This document shows positions 18,564 through 26,651 of a stretch of DNA of 58,361 nucleotides, piece by piece. The notes under the pieces were generated by a model that was not told the origin of the DNA, made no database searches, and saw only the letters and a program-made list of their open reading frames with translations. The translations under genes and the position numbers were made by a program. How positions within the stretch are numbered: the stretch's first letter is position 1; each line of letters starts with the position of its first letter. The DNA lies in the NCBI GenBank assembly GCA_018669005.1, contig JABJAL010000051.1, positions 1-58,361 of the forward strand, read 5' to 3'. Origin of the DNA: Nitrospinaceae bacterium. Its GTDB lineage: Bacteria > UBA8248.

Positions 18564-20231
18564 TTACCGCAGCGTCGCAAAGACATTTACTTCTTTACCT
18601 TCGCGGAAAACGCGTAATTTCACCTTTGTTCCGCGAGGGTGAGTCATTTCCGCTATCAATTCGAAAATGTCATAAACCCTGACACCGTTATATGCGAGGA
18701 GGACATCCCTTTCCTGCAGGCCCGCTTTTTGGGCAGTTCCTCCCTTAGTCAAATTCGTCAGAAGGACTCCCTTTCCACCGAGCCCAAGCGAGCGCATCTT
18801 TTTGTCTGTAATATTCCCGATGGTTGAACCCATCCTCCCTATGTTTTGCCTCGCAATTTTAAACTGAAATGATTTCTTTCTTTTTACCTTGCATGATTTC
18901 TTATCGATAGTGGCATTAAAGAGCGTAAGCGTAAGCAGGCGCCCTTTTTTTGAAAAATCGCCCTTGACCTTGTACTTTCGGCCCTGGGGAAAACATTTGA
19001 CCTTCGTTGTGTAGCGCCCTACATGCTGCCCTTCAAAACGATTTCCGCTTATCTCGCCAGACAAAAACAGACTTCCCTTCCTCAGGCCATATACCTTCCT
19101 GTCTTTTGAAGCAGGCAGCCTGTAAACAAATCGAATTTTGTTTCCATCCACACTGGCGTCCATAAAACCTTCCCTTGAATACCAGCCTCCGGCCATTCTC
19201 AACACGAAATCGAGTTTCTCAGACTGAACCTCAAGTGCATAAATCTTGTTCTGAACCGCACGAGCCTCTTTAGCGCCAGGGACTCCCTCAAGGTAGAGCT
19301 TGTAGTTGGCAATGGCGCCCCAGGGAATTTTGGCGTTTTCCTGTACGACAGCCAAATTAAAATAAGCGTCTTTCCACCAAGGGGCCAGCTGGAGAGCCAG
19401 TTCAAACTCATTGGCAGCTCGCTTAAATGCCTCCTCGTCCTTTGCGTCTTTCATCATCGCCTGTGCCCTAACCGAATGACGACGAGCCGCTTCAGGAACT
19501 GCAGGGGAAGGATTGATTTTGCGCGTAAGGCGAATGATTCTTTGTCTAATGTTATTGGTTATCATGGAGCGAGGAAACAATTTTCGGACAACTTTCAAAT
19601 CGCGGGGCCTTTGCGCGACACCGGGGCCCCGAGCAGTCAGGGTTAATGAAGAGCCATCTTGCCCGCTAACATTCTCCGAGAGTCCTTTCGATTTGAGCTT
19701 CAAGGCGGACACCCCATTCACGGCAATTATTTCATCGCCCGGTAGTATCCCTGCTACCTCGGCAGGGGAGTCGTTCCAAACCCAGCCGACATGAAACGCG
19801 CCGTCCCACTTTATCCAGTTGATTCCAACCAAAAGGGGCTTCTGTTTTCCTTTTAAAAATCCACCGATAAGGACTTTGCCTTCGGGCGATTTCATCTGAA
19901 CGGCCCTGTGATAATGGCGAATGGCTTCCCGGTGTTTCCCTCTCTTCTCGGCGACTCGGCCCTCTCTGAGCGATTTTGACACTCCCTTCCTGTAATCTTC
20001 CCATCTCTTTCGATTAGCTTGCTCTTGAGCTTCCTTGCGCGCTTTCTGGGCTTCTTTAAGTGCCTTCTGGTTGGCTTTTCTCACCTGCCCATTATTAGGG
20101 GGCGCCAAAGTGGATGATGTCTCTGCACAGCCGGCAAGCGGCAAAAGCACAAGCAAAAGGCCGGCAAATGTTAGGCGTAGGGTACGAAACCTGTTGGGGT
20201 GAGGAGGAGAACCTTCGGAACAGAATATCAT
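18564..20231 (-). CDS. PDZ/TPR lipoprotein
   Basis: From ATG at 20231 this is about 555 residues with a lipoprotein signal peptide (hydrophobic LLLVLLPLAGC, Cys35 as the acylated residue). A charged helical segment comes next, then a first PDZ-like domain (SPAEVAGILPGDEIIAVNG, about 145-190). A TPR-like helical region follows (AANEFELALQLAPWWKDAYF), then a beta-rich region with MAGGWYSREGFMD. A C-terminal PDZ domain closes it (GGTAQKAGLQERDVLLAYNG). No protease catalytic motif is present. It is probably a periplasmic scaffold that presents substrates to the M48 protease encoded downstream; that is inference. An open frame from 20354 exists, but its N-terminus lacks a signal. Confidence 0.8.
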   Translation of the reverse strand: MIFCSEGSPPHPNRFRTLRLTFAGLLLVLLPLAGCAETSSTLAPPNNGQVRKANQKALKEAQKARKEAQEQANRKRWEDYRKGVSKSLREGRVAEKRGKHREAIRHYHRAVQMKSPEGKVLIGGFLKGKQKPLLVGINWIKWDGAFHVGWVWNDSPAEVAGILPGDEIIAVNGVSALKLKSKGLSENVSGQDGSSLTLTARGPGVAQRPRDLKVVRKLFPRSMITNNIRQRIIRLTRKINPSPAVPEAARRHSVRAQAMMKDAKDEEAFKRAANEFELALQLAPWWKDAYFNLAVVQENAKIPWGAIANYKLYLEGVPGAKEARAVQNKIYALEVQSEKLDFVLRMAGGWYSREGFMDASVDGNKIRFVYRLPASKDRKVYGLRKGSLFLSGEISGNRFEGQHVGRYTTKVKCFPQGRKYKVKGDFSKKGRLLTLTLFNATIDKKSCKVKRKKSFQFKIARQNIGRMGSTIGNITDKKMRSLGLGGKGVLLTNLTKGGTAQKAGLQERDVLLAYNGVRVYDIFELIAEMTHPRGTKVKLRVFREGKEVNVFATLR

Positions 20232-20532
20232 TAACGGCCTCCGGCTGAGATTAATCGGATAAAATAAAAGGGCCTTCCAATAATATAGGACATACGCATC
20301 CCATAATTCAAATGATAAAGTAAGGATGTGGTGAGAGTAAAAAAGGGCATCCAAAGAGGCTGTGCATGGCGAATGGCTTTGTTACACAATTCAAGTTGCG
20401 AGCGGATCCATGCCTTCTTGACTCACGCATTACCGAATCCGGACGGATTTAGGCATCCCAATGCCTGTGCATGGCGAATTACTAATAAAGCGGTCTATTC
20501 TGAATGAGAGGATTTTCGGTGCTTGGAATTGA
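20232..20532. other. Non-coding region upstream of the PDZ lipoprotein, with a 15-bp repeat pair
   Basis: This region should contain the promoter of the minus-strand cassette. A 15-bp sequence, ctgtgcatggcgaat, occurs twice in the same orientation at 20360-20374 and 20465-20479, 105 bases apart. That spacing is close to ten helical turns, as seen with paired regulator sites. No gene was recognised. Confidence 0.5.
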
Positions 20533-20630
20533 CCCCCGAACCCGCTACCAATATCACCATAAGCCCGAAAACCCTTACCAGGTAATATTTACAACCCGAT
20601 AATTCAGGTTCTTGTACCCGGCCCGATTCG
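20533..20630. repeat. Exact 98-bp direct repeat, right copy
   Basis: It is identical to 15776-15873 in the same orientation. Sequence diverges immediately outside the repeat on both sides. It lies between the divergently transcribed lipoprotein cassette and the ketopantoate-reductase-like gene. Confidence 0.95.
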
Positions 20631-20790
20631 CACCTAAAGTATTTCAAGTTTTTCGTCTGGCAATCAAGTTGAGCAGGCCGCGTCCATAGGGCACAGAGAG
20701 TTTATGCCGCCTCCGAAATCGCGTAGAATGAACGTACCTAAAATTTTAAAGCCATGATGATTTTCAAAAAAACTCTTGGGAGATAGAGCC

Positions 20791-21849
20791 ATGTTTGAGA
20801 AGATCGCCGTATTCGGAACCGGAGCCATTGGAAGCAGCGCCGCCGCCGACCTCACCGATGCTGGCTATGACGTCACCATCGTCGATCAGTGGCCGGCCCA
20901 CGTCGAGGCCATGAAGGAAAATGGCCTCCACATCCAAATGACTGATTTGGACCTCAAAATACCCGTAAAAGCGCTTCACGTGTGCGAGCTGGCCTCGGCC
21001 AAGCTCGAGTTTGACCTCATCTTTCTGGCGGTGAAATCCTTCGACACCAAATGGATGGCCGAGCTCATGGCACCCTACCTTAAAGACGATGGTGTGCTCG
21101 TGGGCCTCCAGAACAGCATGAACGAGATGGAGATTACCTGCGACATCATTGGCCGCGAGCGGGTCGTTGGCTGCTGCATCGAGCTCTCGGGCGAGCTTTT
21201 CACCCCCGGCTTCGTCCAGCGAAACACCCCGCGTGGCGGCACCTGGTTTGCCGTCGGCGAACTCGACGGCTCGATCACCCCGCGCGTTGAGGAAATTCAA
21301 AAAATCCTGAGCAACGTCGCCACAGTCGAGATATCCACCAACATCCTCGGCACAAAGTGGACCAAATTGATTGTGAACTCGATGGTCATGGGCCCCTGGG
21401 GCCTATTGGGCCTCCTGAACCGCGAGGCGATGAAGCTACCCGGTATTTTCGATCTCGCAGTGGAGATCGGCAAGGAAACCGTAGCCGTGGGCACGGCAAT
21501 CGGCCTCAACGTCGAGCCCGTTTTTGGCCTCAAAGAGGACGATTTTTCAGGCGATGAGGCCAAGATGCTCCTCAACGCACTAACGACAATGACGGGCCAC
21601 ACCGGCCCCCGGGCCCGCACCGCCCCCATCCACGACCACCTCAAGGGCCGCAAAAACGAGATCGAATTCATCAACGGCCTCGTCTCGCGCAAAGGCCAGG
21701 AGGCGGGAGTTCCCACCCCCTACAACGACGTCTTGCGAGAGCTTGCGAGCGAGATCAACCGGGGCACCCTTGAGATGGACCCCTCGAACTACGAACTGCT
21801 CAAGACCAGGCTCAAGGAAAACGGACTCGAAATAGAATCAATGAGCTAG
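20791..21849 (+). CDS. Ketopantoate reductase-like (PanE/ApbA family) dehydrogenase
   Basis: This is a 2-dehydropantoate 2-reductase family protein of about 352 residues. The N-terminal NADP-binding motif is AVFGTGAIGSSAAADL. The FLAVKSFDT segment and VGLQNSMNE match the PanE cofactor domain, and the helical C-terminal domain includes TKWTKLIVNSMV with the family Lys. The family average is about 300 residues. The loop after RNTPRGGTWFAVGE and the clustering with catabolic genes suggest a 2-oxoacid reductase other than pantothenate-specific PanE. The start is ATG at 20791, with GGGAG upstream; an in-frame ATG at 20776 is less well placed. Confidence 0.85.
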   Translation: MFEKIAVFGTGAIGSSAAADLTDAGYDVTIVDQWPAHVEAMKENGLHIQMTDLDLKIPVKALHVCELASAKLEFDLIFLAVKSFDTKWMAELMAPYLKDDGVLVGLQNSMNEMEITCDIIGRERVVGCCIELSGELFTPGFVQRNTPRGGTWFAVGELDGSITPRVEEIQKILSNVATVEISTNILGTKWTKLIVNSMVMGPWGLLGLLNREAMKLPGIFDLAVEIGKETVAVGTAIGLNVEPVFGLKEDDFSGDEAKMLLNALTTMTGHTGPRARTAPIHDHLKGRKNEIEFINGLVSRKGQEAGVPTPYNDVLRELASEINRGTLEMDPSNYELLKTRLKENGLEIESMS

Positions 21850-22086
21850 GTTTTTCGGGGAATGTCCGAAGAATTTTATATGCAAGTTTTAGTTGAAGTA
21901 GTTTTTGTAAATAATTGTTTTTATTTGGATTAAAATCTACGCTCTCACCCGCGAGATTACCGCAACGCTGATGAGGCGAGCAACATCCAATCAATAAGCC
22001 CATAATGGAACAATGATTCCGAATATCGATTATACGCATCAAAATATCGGTCTTTTTATCATTCAATTCAAAAGGGGGGCCGCCAG
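21850..22086. other. Intergenic region holding a transporter-tail relic
   Basis: This is an AT-rich stretch between two plus-strand genes. Apart from the minus-strand MFS tail relic it has no recognisable coding content. A run of seven Gs at 22073-22079 serves as part of the ribosome-binding region of the next gene. Confidence 0.4.
21937..21987 (-). pseudogene. Relic of an MFS transporter C-terminus
   Basis: Read on the minus strand, codons before TAG at 21937-21939 spell LDVARLISVAVISRVRA. The truncated MFS gene at 23368-23928 ends ALARFLSVAAISRVRA. Thirty or more of the last 40 bases match between the two, and both stop after RVRA. A TGA closes the frame just upstream, so only this tail remains. 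Confidence 0.65.
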
Positions 22087-23250
22087 ATGAATATCTTTGG
22101 AACAAAATTCGACTATGAATCCCGCGTGGAGAGGCTTCGCAAGGAGATGGACAAGCGGGATCTCGATTGCATGCTGGTCCACCTTTGGCCCAACCAATAT
22201 TATGTATCCGGGTTTTATCACCATCTTCCGTGGTATCCGCTCAGCCTGGACTCCTCGACCGAATCGCCCCTGATCATCTTCCGGGACCCGGCGGAGCCGC
22301 CCATCTTTCTTTGCGGATTTCTCGTTTACAACGCCATTCTCGAGGGAAGCTGGCTCGAGGATGTGCGGGCGTTCGACAAGGAATCGAATCTCGGCGCCAT
22401 GGAATATCTGGCCGAAGTCCTCGCCGAGAAAAAAGTGGCAAGTGGAAACATCGGGCTCGAAGACGAAATCTGCACGATCAGCACCTTCCGAAAACTCGAG
22501 AAAGCGCTTCCCAAGGCGCGCTTTCACCACGCCTCCGATGTATTCAACATTACACGCTCCATCAAGGAGCCCGAGGAGGTTGAGCTTATCCGCAAGGCGG
22601 TCAAAATCGCCGAGTCGGCGATGCGGGTGGCCATGGATATGGCCAAGCCGGGCGTTCCCGAAATGGATGTGCAACGGGAGATCGAGATAGAGATGCGGCG
22701 CCAGGGCGCGGTCCGTGAGGTCGAGACCATGTGCCAGTCGGGAATCCGAACCGCCAACTACCGCGCGTTCGCGGCGGAGTGGAAAAAAATCGGGGAAAAC
22801 GAACTCGTCATGGTGGATCTGGGCGCGATTTACAAAGGCTACAGCTCCGACATCACCAGGACATGGCCGGTGGGCGAGGCCACGGACGAGCAGAAGAAGA
22901 TCGCCTCGGATCTGTACAAAGTGCACGCGATGATGATGGATTTCATCAAGCCCGGGGTGATACACCGCGACGTTGCCCAGTTCGCCATCGATGAAATGGA
23001 GGCCATGGGATACGGGAGCAACTGTCACACTTTCCCGCATTGGCGGTTTTCGTTCCATGGGCTTGGCCTGGGCCCGTTCCACGATCCGCCCGACAATCAC
23101 CACCCCGACACCGTTCTCGAGGCCGGGATGGTGGTCTCGATTCAGCCCGGCGCGCGGCACGAGAAATACACCATCCGCTTCGAGGACGATATACTCGTCA
23201 CGCCGGATGGGGCGGAAACCTTGATGACGATTCCGATTGATTTGATATGA
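22087..23250 (+). CDS. M24-family (Xaa-Pro aminopeptidase/creatinase-like) protein with one altered metal ligand
   Basis: This 387-residue protein has a creatinase-type N-terminal domain (about 1-155) and a pita-bread M24 domain. The metal ligands Asp244 and Asp255 lie in MVDLGAIYKGYSSDITRT, His324 in SFHGLGLGPFHDPP, and Glu366 in IRFEDDILVT. The ligand that is Glu in the usual TIEPG motif is Gln353 here (VSIQPG). Loss of that carboxylate could change the metal site or indicate a hydrolase that is not a peptidase, as with creatinase. The start is ATG at 22087 after a G-rich RBS. The surrounding genes suggest a small-molecule catabolic role rather than housekeeping proteolysis. Confidence 0.87.
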   Translation: MNIFGTKFDYESRVERLRKEMDKRDLDCMLVHLWPNQYYVSGFYHHLPWYPLSLDSSTESPLIIFRDPAEPPIFLCGFLVYNAILEGSWLEDVRAFDKESNLGAMEYLAEVLAEKKVASGNIGLEDEICTISTFRKLEKALPKARFHHASDVFNITRSIKEPEEVELIRKAVKIAESAMRVAMDMAKPGVPEMDVQREIEIEMRRQGAVREVETMCQSGIRTANYRAFAAEWKKIGENELVMVDLGAIYKGYSSDITRTWPVGEATDEQKKIASDLYKVHAMMMDFIKPGVIHRDVAQFAIDEMEAMGYGSNCHTFPHWRFSFHGLGLGPFHDPPDNHHPDTVLEAGMVVSIQPGARHEKYTIRFEDDILVTPDGAETLMTIPIDLI

Positions 23251-23288
23251 GATTTCAATCATTCATCGGTTAGGGCGGGTGGATCGCG

Positions 23289-23348
23289 TGGGTTGATGCC
23301 GATGAAGGATCAGAGAAATTAGATGAATTTACGAATCTAAGTGAATGA
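23289..23348 (+). pseudogene. Relic of a glycosyltransferase family 9 C-terminus
   Basis: The plus-strand codons before TGA at 23346-23348 spell WVDADEGSEKLDEFTNLSE. The intact family-9 glycosyltransferase at 8307-9392 ends WDNPDEGIKKLDELTDLNV and stops at the same place. Nothing upstream resembles the rest of that enzyme: the M24 gene ends at 23250. Only about 20 codons remain. Confidence 0.6.
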
Positions 23349-23367
23349 TTTTTAATTCATTACAACT

Positions 23368-23928
23368 TCACGCCCTCACCCGCGAGATTGCCGCAACGCT
23401 GAGGAAACGCGCAAGCGCCATGGCGCCGAAGATAAGGACCCAGCCGCCATCTACCATCGAGAGAAGCCCGAAGAGCCAGGCCTGCATCGCCCCGTAAATG
23501 TAGCCGTGAACGCTCAGCAAGCCGGTTCCGGTGCCCGCCAGTTGACGACCCACCAGGTCAATGGCCAGCGCCCAGGCGAGGAGCAGCTCATTCACCGAAC
23601 CTGAGTGGCTCGCAAGAAAATTGAATACACCGATTCCGATGGCCCCGTAGAGAATCACAATCCGATAGCCGATTCGCTCGGCGATGCGCCCATGGAAAAT
23701 CCCGCCAAAGGCAAAGCCCCAGAACATCCACGAATTGATCCACCCCGTATCGGCGCGGGTAATCCCCAAATCCTCGATGATGGCGGTCTGGATGAGGCTA
23801 AAATTAAAGCGCCCCAGATAGCTCAGCGAGTAGAACGCGCAGAACGAGAGCAGCACCCGCCATTTCCACCTGCGGTAAAGAGCGGGCTGAGCCTCGGCGT
23901 GCTGATCATCAAAATTGACTGGGTTCAT
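23368..23928 (-). pseudogene. MFS transporter with a large internal deletion
   Basis: The 186-codon frame starts like a full major-facilitator transporter: a first helix after RRWKWRVLLSFCAFYSLSYLGR, then DTGWINSWMFWGFAFGGIFHGRIAERIGYR, the typical loop 2-3 motif. After about residue 105 it jumps straight to a C-terminal half-domain segment (GTGTGLLSVHGYIYGAMQAWLFG), and the last helix ends SVAAISRVRA. About 240 residues, roughly helices 4-10, are missing without breaking the frame. Full-length relatives are about 420-430 residues. It is unlikely to transport, and pseudogene is the best call, although the frame is intact. It faces opposite to its neighbours. Confidence 0.75.
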
Positions 23929-24049
23929 GGGACTAGGATTATGGGGGATAGACCCAGAGTCATCAAATTCAGAGCAACCACTGGCGCTATCGGGTCTGAA
24001 ATCTTATAAAGACACATCAACTCATATATATATATATGGAGAATGAACA

Positions 24050-24877
24050 GTGGCTTCCACCCCAGAGATGATCCCGGCAATTCCCTGGGTCGAGCGCGAA
24101 AACCATCGCTTCATCGCAATTCTTCGTGCCCTCTCAGAGGACAAGTGGCGGGCCCCCACCTGGTGCACCGGCTGGTCGGCGGCAGATGTGGTGGCCCATA
24201 TGACGCTGGGCGCACGATTCTATGCCCACGTTATTCCGGCCGGGCGCGCGGGGCTCATAGAAATGCCCTTTGGCGCGGCGGATCAAAAATCATTCTGGGC
24301 CCACCGCGATAAGGTTGGGGCCGAGCTTGCCGCCCTTCCCGGCAGCGAGCGCGTGGACGCTTTTGAGGAGGCCATCTGGGCGCTTCAAAAACAATTCGAT
24401 GCGATTCGCACAGAGGACATGAACAATAAAGCCTGGCACTGGATGTGTCTCTGCCCGGTACACTCCTACCCCGGCCAGCGGCTCTATGAGCTTGTGCTTC
24501 ACGACTGGGACATCAGAAACGATACTGACCAGGAACTTCACCCCGACGCTCTTGGGATGTCGGTGGATATTCTCGACTTCAGGCTGCCCTTTTTCTTTAA
24601 CAACAAGCCCGATCCTGCGCTTTCGGGCACATTCCGCTTTGAGACCGAGCGCCCTGCCCGCGCCTGGGCGATGCAGTGTGAGGGCGGCAAGGCCGCGCCC
24701 ATGTCGCCCGATGAGAGCAAGTACGATGCCCGCATATATTCATCGGCAAGCGACATCGTCCTCCTGACGACGGGCCGGGCCGATTATGCGGAGAAAAAGC
24801 AGGCGGGCAAGCTCCGCATCGAGGGCGACGAGGGTAAAGCGGATGCTCTGATGCGCGCACTCTGCAAACCGTTCTAG
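24050..24877 (+). CDS. MDMPI/DinB-like metal-dependent protein (maleylpyruvate isomerase family)
   Basis: This 275-residue protein resembles the mycothiol-dependent maleylpyruvate isomerase N-terminal/DinB superfamily. It has an N-terminal helix bundle with TWCTGWSAADVVAHMTLG, which carries the first metal His, and YELVLHDWDIRNDTD, which carries the second. A C-terminal SCP2/MDMPI-C-like domain with a final RIEGDEGKADALMRAL follows. Family members use a bound zinc or nickel for isomerase or thiol-transferase chemistry, but substrates vary and the true one here is unknown. The start is GTG at 24050, with GGAG eight bases upstream. A TA-dinucleotide tract lies just before it (24024-24037). Confidence 0.8.
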   Translation: MASTPEMIPAIPWVERENHRFIAILRALSEDKWRAPTWCTGWSAADVVAHMTLGARFYAHVIPAGRAGLIEMPFGAADQKSFWAHRDKVGAELAALPGSERVDAFEEAIWALQKQFDAIRTEDMNNKAWHWMCLCPVHSYPGQRLYELVLHDWDIRNDTDQELHPDALGMSVDILDFRLPFFFNNKPDPALSGTFRFETERPARAWAMQCEGGKAAPMSPDESKYDARIYSSASDIVLLTTGRADYAEKKQAGKLRIEGDEGKADALMRALCKPF

Positions 24878-24959
24878 TTTTGATGCAAATAAGAAAAAAA
24901 GGATTACACATAAAAACCACAACCCAATTTTTTTACTCGTTTTCCTAGGAGAACATCAT

Positions 24960-26612
24960 ATGCGCGTTGTCGATCTCATCGCCAATATCCTGAAGCGCGA
25001 GGGCGTTGAATACCTGAACTGCTACCCCTCGACCCCGCTGATTGAAGCCTCGGCGAAGCTGGGCATCCGGCCCGTCATCTGCCGCCAGGAGCGCGTTGGT
25101 GTCGGCATCGCCGATGGCTATGCCCGCGTCACGAACGGGCGATCACCCTCGGTCTTCGCCATGCAGCACGGCCCCGGCGCCGAGAACGCTTTTCCGGGCA
25201 TCTCGACCGCCTACTCGGACTCAAGCCCGATCCTCTTCATGCCCATGGGCCACCCCATGAACCGCGACCGCGTGTTCCCGCTCTTTAACTCGGTTCGCAC
25301 ATATGAGTCCGTCACCAAGATGGCCGAGCAAATCACCACCCCCGAGCGGGCCCTGGCCACCATGCGACGCGCCTTCTCGGCCCTTCGAAACGGAAGGCCC
25401 GGCCCGGTGCTGGTCGAGATTCCGCAGGACATCGCGGTTCAAGAGGTTGATGATTCCATGCTGGACGAATATGCCCCGGTGCGCGCCGTGCGCTCCCAGG
25501 CCGACCCGGCGGATGTTGAGACGGCCTGCCGGGCGCTACTTGAAGCAAAGAGACCAATTATCTTTGCGGGCGCAGGGGTTCTTTACGCCGAGGGTTGGGA
25601 TGAGTTAGCGCAGCTCGCCGAGCTCATTGGCGTCCCGGTGATGACCACGATGGAGGGAAAGAGCGCCATATCCGAAAAACGCCACCCCCTCGCGCTGGGA
25701 ATCGGCTCGAACGTCATGACGGGACCTGCCCATTATTTTATCAAAGACGCCGACCTTGTTTTCGCAGTGGGAACAAGCCTGACCAACCATGGGCTAATGA
25801 CACCAATCCCCAAAGGCATGACAATTATCCACGCGACAAACGACACGCGAGACCTGAACAAATCCTACAACGCAGACCATGCGATCCTGGGCGATGCCAA
25901 GCTTGTCCTCGGCCAGTTCATCGAGTGTTGTCGGGATATTGTCGGGGATGGCGGGCGACCCGGGCGCGAGGCCGTCGAGGCGGAGATTGCTAGCCGAAAA
26001 AAGGATTGGCTCGACGAGTGGGCCCCAAAACTCAACTCTCCCGAGGCGCCAATTAACCCCTACCGCGTTGTGTGGGAGTTGACCAAGGCGGCAGATCCGG
26101 CCCAAACCGTCGTCACCCACGACTCGGGCAACCCGCGCTACGAGGTCATGCCCTTCTATCAGACGGACGGGCCGCGAACCTACCTCGGCTGGGGAAAATC
26201 CCACCAGCTAGGCACCGGGCTCGGCCTCGCTATGGGGGCCAAGCTCGCTGCCCCCGAGAAGTTTTGCGTTAATTTTATGGGAGACGCCGCCTTCGGCATG
26301 ACGGGGCTCGACTTTGAAACTTCCGTAAGAGCGGGGCTTCCCATCTGCACCGTGGTGCTCAAGAACTCGACCATGGCGGTCGAAACAAATCACATGGTGG
26401 ACTCACACACGAAATTTCGCACGCGTGACGTCGGGGGCGACTACGCCGACATCGCCCGCTCGCTAGGCGGGTGGAGCGAGCGAATTGAGGACCCCAATGA
26501 TGTGGGGGCCGCCTTCGGGCGCGCGCAAGAGGCGAACAAGGAAGGCAAGTCCGCACTCTTAGAATTCATCACGAACGAGGAAATGGCTTATTCACATTTT
26601 GGGGCACGCTAG
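24960..26612 (+). CDS. Thiamine-diphosphate-dependent enzyme (acetolactate synthase/decarboxylase-like)
   Basis: This 550-residue enzyme of the IlvB/benzoylformate-decarboxylase superfamily has the three usual domains. The Pyr domain carries the catalytic Glu in CRQERVGVGIADGYAR and AMQHGPGAENAFPG. The central Rossmann-like domain has RPIIFAGAGVLYAEG. The PP domain has the ThDP-binding motif GDAAFGMTGLDFETSVRAGLP ending in LKN. Substrates in the family are 2-oxoacids, which would be decarboxylated or carboligated; which reaction applies here cannot be read. The start is ATG at 24960, with AGGAG eight bases upstream. A convergent D-2-hydroxyacid dehydrogenase follows, so the neighbourhood is rich in 2-oxo/2-hydroxyacid chemistry. 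Confidence 0.88.
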   Translation: MRVVDLIANILKREGVEYLNCYPSTPLIEASAKLGIRPVICRQERVGVGIADGYARVTNGRSPSVFAMQHGPGAENAFPGISTAYSDSSPILFMPMGHPMNRDRVFPLFNSVRTYESVTKMAEQITTPERALATMRRAFSALRNGRPGPVLVEIPQDIAVQEVDDSMLDEYAPVRAVRSQADPADVETACRALLEAKRPIIFAGAGVLYAEGWDELAQLAELIGVPVMTTMEGKSAISEKRHPLALGIGSNVMTGPAHYFIKDADLVFAVGTSLTNHGLMTPIPKGMTIIHATNDTRDLNKSYNADHAILGDAKLVLGQFIECCRDIVGDGGRPGREAVEAEIASRKKDWLDEWAPKLNSPEAPINPYRVVWELTKAADPAQTVVTHDSGNPRYEVMPFYQTDGPRTYLGWGKSHQLGTGLGLAMGAKLAAPEKFCVNFMGDAAFGMTGLDFETSVRAGLPICTVVLKNSTMAVETNHMVDSHTKFRTRDVGGDYADIARSLGGWSERIEDPNDVGAAFGRAQEANKEGKSALLEFITNEEMAYSHFGAR

Positions 26613-26651
26613 TTTCGGTAAAACACTAAGTCTGAATCGAAAATCTTTTGA

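Noticed and set aside
22063-23262. Open frame of 399 codons on the minus strand over the M24 gene
   Set aside because: The plus-strand reading carries all the M24 motifs; the minus strand reading is a His/Arg-rich shadow.
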